A DNA stretch of 64,000 nucleotides from Pseudomonas nitroreducens NBRC 12694 (GCF_002091755.1 NZ_BDAI01000014.1:62001-126000), one strand, 5' to 3'; shown: positions 35,031-43,227, counted from the first letter of the stretch. Notes: generated by a model from the sequence alone, not told the origin. Numbers and translations: made by a program.

Positions 35031-35561
35031 ATGGCCAAACACGCCCCCGAACTGCCCATCGAAGTCGACAGCGAAACCGGCGTCTGGACCACCGACGCCC
35101 TGCCGATGCTCTACGTACCGCGGCACTTCTTCGTCAACAACCACATGGGCATCGAGGAAGAGCTGGGCGCCGAGCGCTACGCGCAAATCCTCTACAAGGC
35201 CGGCTACAAGTCCGCCTGGCACTGGTGCGAGAAGGAAGCTGAGTGCCACGGCCTGGTCGGCGTGGAAGTCTTCGAGCACTACATGAAGCGCCTGTCCCAG
35301 CGCGGCTGGGGCCTGTTCCAGATCGAGCAGATCGACCTCGACAAGGGCACCGCCCAGGTTCGCCTGAAGCACTCGGCCTTCGTCTACGTCTACGGCAAGG
35401 TCAACCGCAAGGTCGACTACATGTTCACCGGCTGGTTCGCCGGCGCGATGGACCAGATTCTCCAGGCACGCGGCAGCGATATCCGCACCGTCGCCGAGCA
35501 GGTCTACAGCGGCGCCGAGGAAGGCCACGACGACGGCCTGTTCGTCGTCAAACCGCTCTGA
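35031..35561 (+). CDS. DUF5943 / V4R-like protein of the dimethylglycine operon
   Basis: 176 residues from ATG 35031 (MAKHAPELPIEVDSETGVWT). Contains LPMLYVPRHFFVNNHMGIEE, GYKSAWHWCEKEAECHGL and VDYMFTGWFAGAMDQIL, a V4R/4-vinyl-reductase-like small-molecule-binding fold seen in bacterial proteins next to dgcA. Two cysteines and several histidines could bind a ligand or metal. Function unknown; conserved position between dipeptidase and dgcA implies a role in dimethylglycine catabolism or its regulation. Confidence 0.82.
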   Translation: MAKHAPELPIEVDSETGVWTTDALPMLYVPRHFFVNNHMGIEEELGAERYAQILYKAGYKSAWHWCEKEAECHGLVGVEVFEHYMKRLSQRGWGLFQIEQIDLDKGTAQVRLKHSAFVYVYGKVNRKVDYMFTGWFAGAMDQILQARGSDIRTVAEQVYSGAEEGHDDGLFVVKPL

Positions 35562-35574
35562 TCTTTCGCCCCCT

Positions 35575-35598
35575 GTAGGAGCGAGCTAGCTCGCGAAC
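35575..35598. repeat. Single REP-like unit
   Basis: GTAGGAGCGAGCTAGCTCGC, in the gap before dgcA, is an almost perfect palindrome. Confidence 0.8.
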
Positions 35599-35655
35599 AA
35601 GCAGCCGCAAGGCCGCCAGACAACAAGAAACCTCTGATCCCGTGAGGATGCCGCA

Positions 35656-37716
35656 ATGGCTTTCGAGGCAATGTTCCAGCCGATCCAGATCGGCAAGCTG
35701 ACCATCCGCAACCGCGTACTCTCCACCGCTCACGCCGAGGTGTATGCCACCGACGGCGGCATGACCACCGAGCGCTACGTGAAGTACTACGAGGAGAAGG
35801 CCAAGGGCGGCATCGGCCTGGCCATCTGCGGCGGTTCCTCCGTGGTCGCCATCGACAGCCCGCAGGAATGGTGGAGCTCGGTGAACCTCTCCACCGACCG
35901 CATCATCCCGCACTTCCAGAACCTGGCCGACGCCATGCACAAGCATGGGGCCAAGATCATGATCCAGATTACCCACATGGGCCGCCGCTCGCGCTGGGAC
36001 GGCTTCAACTGGCCGACCCTGATGTCGCCCTCCGGCGTGCGCGAGCCGGTGCACCGCGCCACCTGCAAGACCATCGAGCCGGAAGAGATCTGGCGGGTGA
36101 TCGGCAACTACGCGCAAGCGGCTCGCCGTGCCAAGGCCGGCGGCCTGGACGGCGTCGAGCTGTCCGCCGTGCACCAGCACATGATCGACCAGTTCTGGAG
36201 CCCGCGGGTCAACAAGCGCACCGACGAATGGGGCGGCACCTTCGAGGGCCGCATGAAATTCGGCCTGGAAGTGCTCAAGGCCGTGCGTGCCGAAGTCGGC
36301 GACGATTTCTGTGTCGGCATGCGCATCTGCGGCGACGAATTCCACCCGGACGGCCTGTCCCACGAGGACATGAAGCAGATCGCCAAGTACTACAGCGACA
36401 CCGGCATGCTCGACTTCATCGGCGTGGTCGGCTCGGGTTGCGACACCCACAACACCCTGGCCAACGTCATCCCGAACATGACCTTCCCGCCGGAGCCGTT
36501 CCTGCACCTGGCCGCCGGCATCAAGGAAGTGGTCAACGTGCCGGTGCTGCACGCGCAGAACATCAAGGACCCGAACCAGGCCACGCGTATCCTCGAAGGC
36601 GGTTACGTGGACATGGTCGGCATGACCCGCGCGCACATCGCCGACCCGCACCTGATCGCCAAGATCAAGATGGGCCAGATCGACCAGATCAAGCAGTGCG
36701 TCGGCGCCAACTACTGCATCGACCGCCAGTACCAGGGCCTGGACGTGCTGTGCATCCAGAACGCCGCCACCTCCCGTGAGTACATGGGCGTGCCACACAT
36801 CATCGAGAAGACCACCGGCGTGAAGCGCAAGGTGGTGGTCGTCGGTGGCGGCCCGGCTGGAATGGAAGCCGCGCGCGTCGCCGCCGAGCGTGGCCACGAC
36901 GTCACCCTGTTCGAGAAGAAGGAACAGCTCGGCGGGCAGATCACCACCGCCTCGAAAGCTCCGCAGCGCGACCAGATCGCCGGCATCACCCGCTGGTACC
37001 AGCTGGAGCTGGCGCGGCTGAACGTCGACCTGCGCCTGGGCACCGGCGCGGATGCCGACACCATCCTCGACCTGCGCCCCGACGTGGTGGTGCTGGCCAA
37101 CGGCGGCCATCCGTTCCTTGAGCAGAACGAACACTGGGGCGCCGCCGACGGGCTGGTGGTCAGCAGCTGGGACGTACTCGACGGCAAGGTCGAGCCGGGC
37201 AAGAACGTGCTGGTCTACGACACCATCTGCGAGTTCAGCGGCATGTCGGTGGCGGACTTCCTCGCCGACAAGGGCGCCCAGGTCGAGATCGTCACCGACG
37301 ACATCAAGCCGGGCGTGGCCATCGGCGGCACCACCTTCCCGACCTACTACCGCAGCATGTACCCCAAGGAAGTGATCATGACCGGCGACCTGATGCTGGA
37401 GAAGGTCTACCGCGAGGGCGACAAGCTGGTAGCGGTGCTGGAGAACGAATACACCGGCGCGAAGGAAGAGCGGGTGGTCGACCAGATCGTCGTCGAGAAT
37501 GGCGTGCGCCCGGACGAGAGCCTGTACTACGCGCTCAAGCAGGGCTCCCGCAACAAGGGCCAGATCGACGTCGAGGCGCTGTTCGCGATCAAGCCGCAGC
37601 CGTGTCTCAGCGAGCCGGGTGACGGTTACCTGTTGTTCCGCATCGGCGACTGCGTGGCCCAGCGCAACACCCATGCGGCGATCTACGACGCGCTGCGACT
37701 GTGCAAGGACTTCTAA
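35656..37716 (+). CDS. dgcA: Dimethylglycine demethylase subunit DgcA
   Basis: 686 residues from ATG 35656. An old-yellow-enzyme-type TIM barrel (MFQPIQIGKLTIRNRVLSTA; ITHMGRRSRWDGFNWPTLMS) is joined to an NAD/FAD-binding module with RKVVVVGGGPAGMEAARVAA, as in trimethylamine dehydrogenase. An Fe-S segment follows the barrel: C348 (QCVGANYC), C354 and C366 (VLCIQN). The position where the trimethylamine dehydrogenase cluster has its second cysteine is Ala351 here. Works with DgcB to demethylate dimethylglycine to sarcosine, electrons going to the ETF encoded downstream. Confidence 0.93.
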   Translation: MAFEAMFQPIQIGKLTIRNRVLSTAHAEVYATDGGMTTERYVKYYEEKAKGGIGLAICGGSSVVAIDSPQEWWSSVNLSTDRIIPHFQNLADAMHKHGAKIMIQITHMGRRSRWDGFNWPTLMSPSGVREPVHRATCKTIEPEEIWRVIGNYAQAARRAKAGGLDGVELSAVHQHMIDQFWSPRVNKRTDEWGGTFEGRMKFGLEVLKAVRAEVGDDFCVGMRICGDEFHPDGLSHEDMKQIAKYYSDTGMLDFIGVVGSGCDTHNTLANVIPNMTFPPEPFLHLAAGIKEVVNVPVLHAQNIKDPNQATRILEGGYVDMVGMTRAHIADPHLIAKIKMGQIDQIKQCVGANYCIDRQYQGLDVLCIQNAATSREYMGVPHIIEKTTGVKRKVVVVGGGPAGMEAARVAAERGHDVTLFEKKEQLGGQITTASKAPQRDQIAGITRWYQLELARLNVDLRLGTGADADTILDLRPDVVVLANGGHPFLEQNEHWGAADGLVVSSWDVLDGKVEPGKNVLVYDTICEFSGMSVADFLADKGAQVEIVTDDIKPGVAIGGTTFPTYYRSMYPKEVIMTGDLMLEKVYREGDKLVAVLENEYTGAKEERVVDQIVVENGVRPDESLYYALKQGSRNKGQIDVEALFAIKPQPCLSEPGDGYLLFRIGDCVAQRNTHAAIYDALRLCKDF

Positions 37717-37747
37717 GACACGCCATGTGATGTCCGGCAAGCACGGA

Positions 37748-37862
37748 CAACCCCCTCTCCCTTCAGGGAGAGGGTTGGCGAGAGGGTGGTGGGCCAAGTG
37801 ACCGAGCCGACCGGAAACACCCTCTCCCCCCGCCCTCTCCCGCAAGCGGGAGAGGGCGCTTG
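37748..37862. repeat. CTCTCCC-type palindromes between dgcA and dgcB
   Basis: CCCTCTCCCTTCAGGGAGAG then GGTTGGCGAGAGGG (37753-37787), and CCCTCTCCCGCAAGCGGGAG (37837-37856). Most of the 182-bp operon gap is repeat. Confidence 0.8.
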
Positions 37863-37898
37863 TCCAGCGCCCCCTGAGGTCCCGTAGGGAGACCAGAA

Positions 37899-39869
37899 AT
37901 GCTCAACATCATCCTCCCCATCCTGCTCTTCGCCGCCCTCGGCCTCGCCGTGCTGGGCGCCGTGAAGCGCTTCGCGATGTGGCGCCGTGGCCGGCCCGCG
38001 CAGGTCGACTGGATCGGCGGCCTGCTGAAGATGCCGCGTCGCTACCTGGTCGACCTGCACCACGTGGTCGAGCGCGACAAGTACATGTCGAAGACCCACG
38101 TCGCCACCGCTGGCGGCTTCGTGCTGGCCGCGCTGCTGGCCATCCTCGTGCACGGTCTCGGCCTGCACAGCCGCATTCTCGGTTTCGCCCTGCTGGCGGC
38201 CACCGCGCTGATGTTTGGTGGCGCGCTGTTCGTCGCCAAGCGCCGCCTTGACCCGCCGTCGCGCCTGTCGAAAGGCCCGTGGATGCGCCTGCCGAAAAGC
38301 CTGCTGATGTTCTCGGCGAGCTTCTTCATCGCCACCCTGCCGGTGGCCGGCATCCTGCCGGAGGGTTTCGGCGGCTGGTTCCTCGCAGCCATCCTTGCCA
38401 TCGGGGTGGCCTGGGGTGTGTCCGAGCTGTTCTTCGGCATGACCTGGGGCGGCCCGATGAAGCACGCCTTCGCCGGTGCCCTGCACCTGGCCTGGCACCG
38501 CCGCGCCGAACGCTTCGGCGGTGGCCGCTCCACTGGCCTCAAGCCGCTGGACCTGCAGGACCCGATGGCGCCGCTGGGCGTCGAGAAACCCACCGATTTC
38601 ACCTGGAACCAGTTGCTCGGCTTCGACGCCTGCGTGCAGTGCGGCAAGTGCGAAGCCATGTGCCCGGCGTTTGCCGCCGGCCAGCCGCTGAACCCGAAGA
38701 AGCTCATCCAGGACATGGTCATCGGCCTTGCCGGTGGCAGCGACGCCAACTTTGCCGGCAGCCCGTATCCCGGTAAACCGCTGGGCGAACACCGCGGCGG
38801 CCCGCACCAGCCGATCGTCGCGCTGGACGGCAAGGCGCTGGTGGATGCCGAGACGCTCTGGTCCTGCACCACCTGCCGCGCCTGCGTCGAGGAATGCCCG
38901 ATGATGATCGAGCACGTCGACGCCATCGTCGACATGCGCCGCCACCTCACCCTGGAAAAGGGCGCGACCCCGAACAAGGGCGCCGAGGTGCTGGAAAACC
39001 TGATCGCCACCGACAACCCCGGCGGCTTCGCCCCCGGCGGCCGGGTGAACTGGGCGGCCGACCTGAACCTGCCGCTGCTGGCGGACAAGCAGCAGGCCGA
39101 CGTGCTGTTCTGGGTCGGCGACGGCGCCTTCGATATGCGCAACCAGCGCACCCTGCGTGCCTTCGTGAAGGTCCTCAAGGCCGCCAACGTCGACTTCGCC
39201 GTGCTCGGCCTGGAGGAGCGCGACAGCGGCGATGTGGCACGCCGCCTGGGTGACGAAGCCACCTTCCAGACCCTGGCCCAACGCAACATCGCCACCCTGG
39301 CCAAGTACCGTTTCAAGCGCATCGTCAGCTGCGACCCGCACAGCTTCCACGTGCTGAAGAACGAATACGGCGCGCTGGGCGGCAACTACCAGGTGCTGCA
39401 CCACACGACCTTCATCGATGAACTGGTGCGCAAGGGCGCGCTGAACCTCGGCCAGAGCAAGGCCGGCAGCGTGACCTACCACGACCCGTGCTACCTCGGC
39501 CGCTACAACGGCGAGTACGAAGCGCCGCGCGCCGTGCTCAAGGCCATCGGCATCGAGGTCAAGGAAATGGACCGCTCCGGCTTCCGTTCACGCTGCTGCG
39601 GCGGTGGCGGCGGCGCGCCGATCACCGACATCCCCGGCAAGCAGCGGATTCCCGACATGCGCATGGTCGACATCAAGGAAACCGGCGCCGAACTGGTTGC
39701 CGTGGGCTGCCCGCAATGCACCGCCATGCTCGAAGGCGTGGTCGCGCCGCGCCCGGAGATCAAGGATATCGCCGAACTGGTCGCCGAGGTCCTCATCGAG
39801 GCCACCGAGGTGCCGGCAAAAAAGCCCTCGCTGGCGCGCCGTGAAGAAGCGGTGGAGGTGCACCTGTGA
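37899..39869 (+). CDS. dgcB: Dimethylglycine demethylase subunit DgcB (Fe-S, membrane)
   Basis: 656 residues from ATG 37899. The N-terminal 200 residues hold several membrane helices (MLNIILPILLFAALGLAVLG; THVATAGGFVLAALLAILVH). Two 4Fe-4S motifs follow: CVQCGKCEAMCPAF and CTTCRACVEECPMM. The C-terminus has CCG-type domains (YHDPCYLGRYNGEYE; SRCCGGGGGAP), as in heterodisulphide-reductase-like and glycolate-oxidase iron-sulphur subunits. It likely anchors the demethylase to the inner membrane and relays electrons toward ETF or quinone. Downstream etfA and etfB support this. Confidence 0.92.
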   Translation: MLNIILPILLFAALGLAVLGAVKRFAMWRRGRPAQVDWIGGLLKMPRRYLVDLHHVVERDKYMSKTHVATAGGFVLAALLAILVHGLGLHSRILGFALLAATALMFGGALFVAKRRLDPPSRLSKGPWMRLPKSLLMFSASFFIATLPVAGILPEGFGGWFLAAILAIGVAWGVSELFFGMTWGGPMKHAFAGALHLAWHRRAERFGGGRSTGLKPLDLQDPMAPLGVEKPTDFTWNQLLGFDACVQCGKCEAMCPAFAAGQPLNPKKLIQDMVIGLAGGSDANFAGSPYPGKPLGEHRGGPHQPIVALDGKALVDAETLWSCTTCRACVEECPMMIEHVDAIVDMRRHLTLEKGATPNKGAEVLENLIATDNPGGFAPGGRVNWAADLNLPLLADKQQADVLFWVGDGAFDMRNQRTLRAFVKVLKAANVDFAVLGLEERDSGDVARRLGDEATFQTLAQRNIATLAKYRFKRIVSCDPHSFHVLKNEYGALGGNYQVLHHTTFIDELVRKGALNLGQSKAGSVTYHDPCYLGRYNGEYEAPRAVLKAIGIEVKEMDRSGFRSRCCGGGGGAPITDIPGKQRIPDMRMVDIKETGAELVAVGCPQCTAMLEGVVAPRPEIKDIAELVAEVLIEATEVPAKKPSLARREEAVEVHL

Positions 39870-39882
39870 ACGTCCTGCGTAG

Positions 39883-39966
39883 CCCCGTAGGGCGCATAAA
39901 GCCGAAGGCTTTATCCGCCGCCTCGGCCACTTCGGCGGATGACGCTGCGCGTTATTCGCCCTACTC
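39883..39966. repeat. Facing GTAGGGCG-type palindromes between dgcB and etfA
   Basis: GTAGGGCGCATAAAGCCGAA mirrored to GGCTTTATCCGCCG (39886-39920), then GGCGGATGACGCTGCGCGTT to ATTCGCCCTAC (39933-39964). Confidence 0.82.
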
Positions 39967-39984
39967 CAGCCCGGAGCATCGAGC

Positions 39985-41220
39985 ATGAGCGACATCATCC
40001 GCCGCGACCCGCGGGCCGAGTGGATCGCCCGCAATCGCCTGCACCCGCTGCACGCGGCCATGCAATCGGCTCAGGGTGGCGAGAGCCGCTGGATGGGGCC
40101 GAACGGCGTGGTGCGCAAGAATCCCCACGCCGTCGGCTTCATCGGGGCCAATGGCGTCAAGCGCATCGACCGTTCCGGTGGCCAGCAAGGTACGGCAGGC
40201 GGCAAGCGCAGCAGCGCGCCGGAGGTGACGCAGCTGCCGCTGGTGATCATCGAGCAGCCGGCCTTCCTGATTGCCGTGGTGCCCGACATGGTGGGCGGCC
40301 GCCTCTCCAGCCACGACCGCGACCTGCTGGGCCTGGCCCGCAAGCTGGCCGGCAGCGACGGTGCGGTGCTAGCCGTGGTGTTCGGCGAGCACAAGGAAAC
40401 CGCCTTCGACACCGCCGGCGTCGACCGCCTGTTGCAGATCGAGGGCAACGAATACGACGGTTACGCCCCGGAACAAAGGGTGCTGGCGCTGCGTTCGGCC
40501 AACAGCCAGTTCGCACCGCGTCACTGGTTGCTGCCCGACAGCCGCACCGGTGGCGGCGAACTGGGCCGCCGTCTCGCCGCCAGCCTGGGCGAACGCCCGG
40601 CCACCCGCGTCTGGCAGGCCGAAGGCGAGCGCTGCATCGGTCGCGCCGGAGCCGGCCAGCAGGACCTGCATCGCGACCTGCCGCGCCTGATTCTGGCTGC
40701 CGCCGAGTGTGCGGAGCCGGTCAGCGAAACCCGGCACGAGGCCCGCGCCGTGGAGCTGGAAAGCAGCGTCGCGCGCAACCTGCCGCGCATCGAGGACCTC
40801 GGCCCGGTGGCCGTGGACCCGGCGCAGATTCCCATGGCCGAGGCGGAGTTCATCCTCTCCGGTGGCAACGGCGTGAAGGACTGGGAGCTGTTCCATCGCG
40901 CCGCCGTTGCGCTCGGCGCCACCGAAGGCGCCTCGCGCGTGGCAGTGGACGACGGCCACATGCCGCGTGCCCGTCAGGTTGGCGCCACCGGTACCTGGGT
41001 CACCGCGCGGGTCTACCTTGCCGTCGGCATTTCCGGGGCGATCCAGCACCTGCAGGGCATCGGTTCCTGCGACAAGGTGGTGGCGATCAACATGGACCCG
41101 GGCTGCGACATGATCAAACGCGCCGATCTCTCGGTGATCGGTGATTCCGCCGCGATCCTCAAGGCGCTGATGGTCCTGGCCGAAGCCCATCGCAATGGAG
41201 CGGCGCGCGATGCAGCGTGA
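39985..41220 (+). CDS. etfA: Electron transfer flavoprotein alpha subunit (dgc-linked)
   Basis: 411 residues from ATG 39985, nearly 100 longer than housekeeping EtfA. The extra length is an N-terminal basic segment (RRDPRAEWIARNRLHPLHAA and following). The C-terminal FAD-binding domain is typical: LSGGNGVKDWELFHRAAVAL, VGATGTWVTARVYLAVGISG and AINMDPGCDMIKRADLSVIG. With EtfB it should accept electrons from DgcAB. Dedicated ETF pairs in demethylation operons are known in Pseudomonas and rhizobia. Confidence 0.92.
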   Translation: MSDIIRRDPRAEWIARNRLHPLHAAMQSAQGGESRWMGPNGVVRKNPHAVGFIGANGVKRIDRSGGQQGTAGGKRSSAPEVTQLPLVIIEQPAFLIAVVPDMVGGRLSSHDRDLLGLARKLAGSDGAVLAVVFGEHKETAFDTAGVDRLLQIEGNEYDGYAPEQRVLALRSANSQFAPRHWLLPDSRTGGGELGRRLAASLGERPATRVWQAEGERCIGRAGAGQQDLHRDLPRLILAAAECAEPVSETRHEARAVELESSVARNLPRIEDLGPVAVDPAQIPMAEAEFILSGGNGVKDWELFHRAAVALGATEGASRVAVDDGHMPRARQVGATGTWVTARVYLAVGISGAIQHLQGIGSCDKVVAINMDPGCDMIKRADLSVIGDSAAILKALMVLAEAHRNGAARDAA

Positions 41221-41231
41221 TAGGAGTTCCT

Positions 41232-41313
41232 CGGTAGGGCGGATAAAGCCTTCGGCTTTATCCGCCGCCAACGCATCATCGGCGGATAACGCTGCGCGTT
41301 ATTCGCCCTACGC
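41232..41313. repeat. Facing GTAGGGCG-type palindromes between etfA and etfB
   Basis: GTAGGGCGGATAAAGCCTTC mirrored to GGCTTTATCCGCCG (41233-41267), then GGCGGATAACGCTGCGCGTT to ATTCGCCCTAC (41280-41311). Very similar in layout to the dgcB-etfA pair. Confidence 0.85.
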
Positions 41314-41337
41314 CAGCTTGAAAGCCCGAGGTGGCTT

Positions 41338-42114
41338 ATGAACGACCTGAACATCGTCGCCCTGGTGTCCATCGGCGCCCACCCGGCCTCTGGCCGTGCG
41401 CGGCGCGCCGACCAGGATGCCCGTGCGGTGGAACTGGGCATGAACCTCGCCGGTAAGCGCCTGCGCGTCGTGCATGCCGGTGATGCCGGGGAAGAAGCGC
41501 TGCGCGGTTACCTCGGCATGGGCCTGGATGAGCTGGCCGTGCTCGAACAGCCTGCCGGTGCCGACGCACTGCCAGCATTGGCCGCCTACCTGGGCGACAG
41601 CGATGCGCAACTGGTGCTCACCGGCACCCAGGCGGAAACCGGTGAAGGCTCCGGCATGTTGCCCTTCCTGCTGGCCGAGCGCCTCGGCTGGCCGTTGGTG
41701 GTCGGCCTGGCGGAAGTGGAGAAGGTCGAAGGCGGCAGTGCCCAGGTATTGCAGGCCTTGCCTCGCGGCCAGCGCCGTCGTTTGAAGGTGCGCCTGCCCT
41801 TCGTCGCCAGCGTCGACAATGCCGCGCCGGCGGCTCGCCAGAGCGCCTTCGGCCCGGCTCGCCGGGGTTATCTGGAAGCCCACGAAGTGGAGGTGGTGGA
41901 CGATCCACTGCTTGCCGACGGCAACCTGCAACCCGCGCGCCCGCGTCCCAAGCGGCTGAAGATGATCAAGGCGAAGACCGGCGCCGAACGCATGAAGGCC
42001 GCCACCGCCAAGGCCTCTGGCGGTACCGGGCAGGTCCTCAAGGACGTCTCTCCCGAGGCGGGCGCCGAGGCAATCTTCAAGCTGCTGCGTGAGGAAGGCG
42101 TGATTCGCATCTGA
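41338..42114 (+). CDS. etfB: Electron transfer flavoprotein beta subunit (dgc-linked)
   Basis: 258 residues from ATG 41338 (MNDLNIVALVSIGAHPASGR). EtfB core elements are present: DARAVELGMNLAGKRLRVVH, GADALPALAAYLGD, GEGSGMLPFLLAERLGWPLV and LPFVASVDNAAP. The tail is Lys/Ala-rich (MIKAKTGAERMKAATAKASG). Last gene of the dimethylglycine operon; 323 bp without a gene follow. Redox partner of EtfA above. Confidence 0.92.
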   Translation: MNDLNIVALVSIGAHPASGRARRADQDARAVELGMNLAGKRLRVVHAGDAGEEALRGYLGMGLDELAVLEQPAGADALPALAAYLGDSDAQLVLTGTQAETGEGSGMLPFLLAERLGWPLVVGLAEVEKVEGGSAQVLQALPRGQRRRLKVRLPFVASVDNAAPAARQSAFGPARRGYLEAHEVEVVDDPLLADGNLQPARPRPKRLKMIKAKTGAERMKAATAKASGGTGQVLKDVSPEAGAEAIFKLLREEGVIRI

Positions 42115-42401
42115 CGTTCCGGCTCTTCGTAGGAGCGAGGGGCCATCGATATTGCTCGCGAACAATCCCCGCAGCGAGCCCTGGTTCGCGAGCAAGCTCG
42201 CTCCTGCAGGATGCCTTCCCCATCGGAGCGGAAGCCGGCGCCGTAGGCGAACCTTGTGGGTTGATTCCCGGTCCAAATTTCGTTGGTGGTAGGAAATCAT
42301 TGAAATAGCACGAGAATTATCTCGTAAGCCATTGAATTGACAGCATACGGCTTGTCAGAAGAACCGCGTTTTTACTGGCCCCGCCGCGCCCCTTTCTTTA
42401 T
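42115..42401. promoter_or_regulatory. Gene-free gap: REP pair and AT-rich palindromic control region
   Basis: 42129-42163 and 42183-42205 are facing REP-like units, the first with expanded centre (GCGAGGGGCCATCGATATTG). 42245-42370 is distinctly AT-rich and holds ACGAGAATTATCTCGT, a perfect palindrome with 4-base spacer (42310-42325), and TGACA/TGTCA arms overlapping a TTGACA at 42337-42342. No good -10 is seen 17 bp after TTGACA. It probably contains the promoter and operator of the next two genes. Confidence 0.5.
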
Positions 42402-42432
42402 CCTCCGCACCCTTTGAAAGGCTTTGCGGAGG
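42402..42432 (+). promoter_or_regulatory. Hairpin sequestering a ribosome binding site
   Basis: CCTCCGCA (42402-42409) pairs with TGCGGAGG (42425-42432), with an inner CCTTT/AAAGG helix around a single G. The GGAGG of the downstream arm is the Shine-Dalgarno for ATG 42438. Confidence 0.55.
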
Positions 42433-42437
42433 CTCCC

Positions 42438-42668
42438 ATGCTCGATTCCACCCTCGAACAACTTGAACAGCTGGTCGCCGAGCTGCTGCAGCAGAATGAA
42501 GTACTGGTGCAGGACAACGCCCAGGTGCGTGAAGAGCTGCTCAAGGCCCGTGAGGAAAACGACACGCTGCAACTGTCGCTCATGGAGCAGGAAGAGAAGC
42601 ACAACGCCACCGCGACTCGCCTGCAGGCGCTGATCCGCCGCGTCAGCGACAGCCGCGCCAGCGCATGA
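42438..42668 (+). CDS. Small coiled-coil protein (TIGR02449-like)
   Basis: 76 residues from ATG 42438, six bases after GGAGG. Almost entirely heptad-patterned coiled coil (LDSTLEQLEQLVAELLQQNE, VREELLKAREENDTLQLSLM) with no membrane segment. This is the small Zap-like protein that in Pseudomonas directly precedes zapA; a role in cell division with ZapA is inferred from position. The stop overlaps the zapA start (ATGA). Confidence 0.82.
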   Translation: MLDSTLEQLEQLVAELLQQNEVLVQDNAQVREELLKAREENDTLQLSLMEQEEKHNATATRLQALIRRVSDSRASA

Positions 42669-42961
42669 GTGGCGACGGCGTCCGCGTCCTGCGCATCCTC
42701 GGGCGCGAATACAGCGTCCGGGCGCCGGCCGGTGAAGAGCGCCGGCTGCAGGACGCGGCTGCGCTGCTGCAGGCGGAGATCAGCGCCAGCAAGAAGAAAT
42801 TCCCCTACGTCACCAGCAATGAGCTGATGGTGCTCTCTGCGCTCAACCTCTGCGCCCGCCAGCTCGGTGCGTCGGATACCGAGTGCGATGAGGCGGACGC
42901 CGTGGAGCGTATCGCCGCTCTCAATCGGCGGATTCTCGATCACCTGCAACGTCAGGATTGA
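42665..42961 (+). CDS. zapA: Cell division protein ZapA
   Basis: 98 residues from ATG 42665, overlapping the preceding gene by 4 bp. Features: the VRVLRILGREYSVRAPAGEE beta region, ERRLQDAAALLQAEISASKK, NELMVLSALNLCARQL helix and a C-terminal coiled coil (DAVERIAALNRRILDHLQRQ). ZapA binds FtsZ and promotes Z-ring bundling. The usual genomic companions (6S RNA gene and 5-formyl-THF cyclo-ligase) are not found downstream; instead repeats and aspA follow, so this may be a relocated or second copy. Confidence 0.85.
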   Translation: MSGDGVRVLRILGREYSVRAPAGEERRLQDAAALLQAEISASKKKFPYVTSNELMVLSALNLCARQLGASDTECDEADAVERIAALNRRILDHLQRQD

Positions 42962-42982
42962 TCTCCCGCAGCCCCTGCTTTT

Positions 42983-43082
42983 TGTAGGAGCGAGCTTGCT
43001 CGCGAACCCCTCCTGCGCCGGTATTGACGGGAGGGAGATCGTGTTCGCGAGCAATGACGATGGCGTCCCCCTCTCTCCTACA
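42983..43082. repeat. Facing REP-like units after zapA
   Basis: GTAGGAGCGAGCTTGCTCGC at 42984-43003 faces GCGAGCAATGACGATGGCGT with TCTCTCCTAC at about 43047-43081; the second unit belongs to the expanded-centre subtype. Confidence 0.8.
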
Positions 43083-43122
43083 GAAGCCGCACCGCCACGA
43101 CCGGAACTCCAGGAAAGTGTTT

Positions 43123-43207
43123 TGTAGGGCGAATAACGCGCAGCGTTATCCGCCACTGTGCCTGGCACGGAACTGGCGGATCACAGCAAGCGGTTATGCG
43201 CCCTACG
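43123..43207. repeat. Facing GTAGGGCG-type palindromes
   Basis: GTAGGGCGAATAACGCGCAG mirrored to CGTTATCCGCC (43125-43155), then GGCGGATCACAGCAAGCGGT to TATGCGCCCTAC (43173-43206). Confidence 0.8.
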
Positions 43208-43227
43208 GTGCCGTGCGACTCATGCCA

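Noticed and set aside
35548..37845. 765-codon minus-strand open frame
   Set aside because: Antisense shadow of dgcA and its flanks; no family resemblance.
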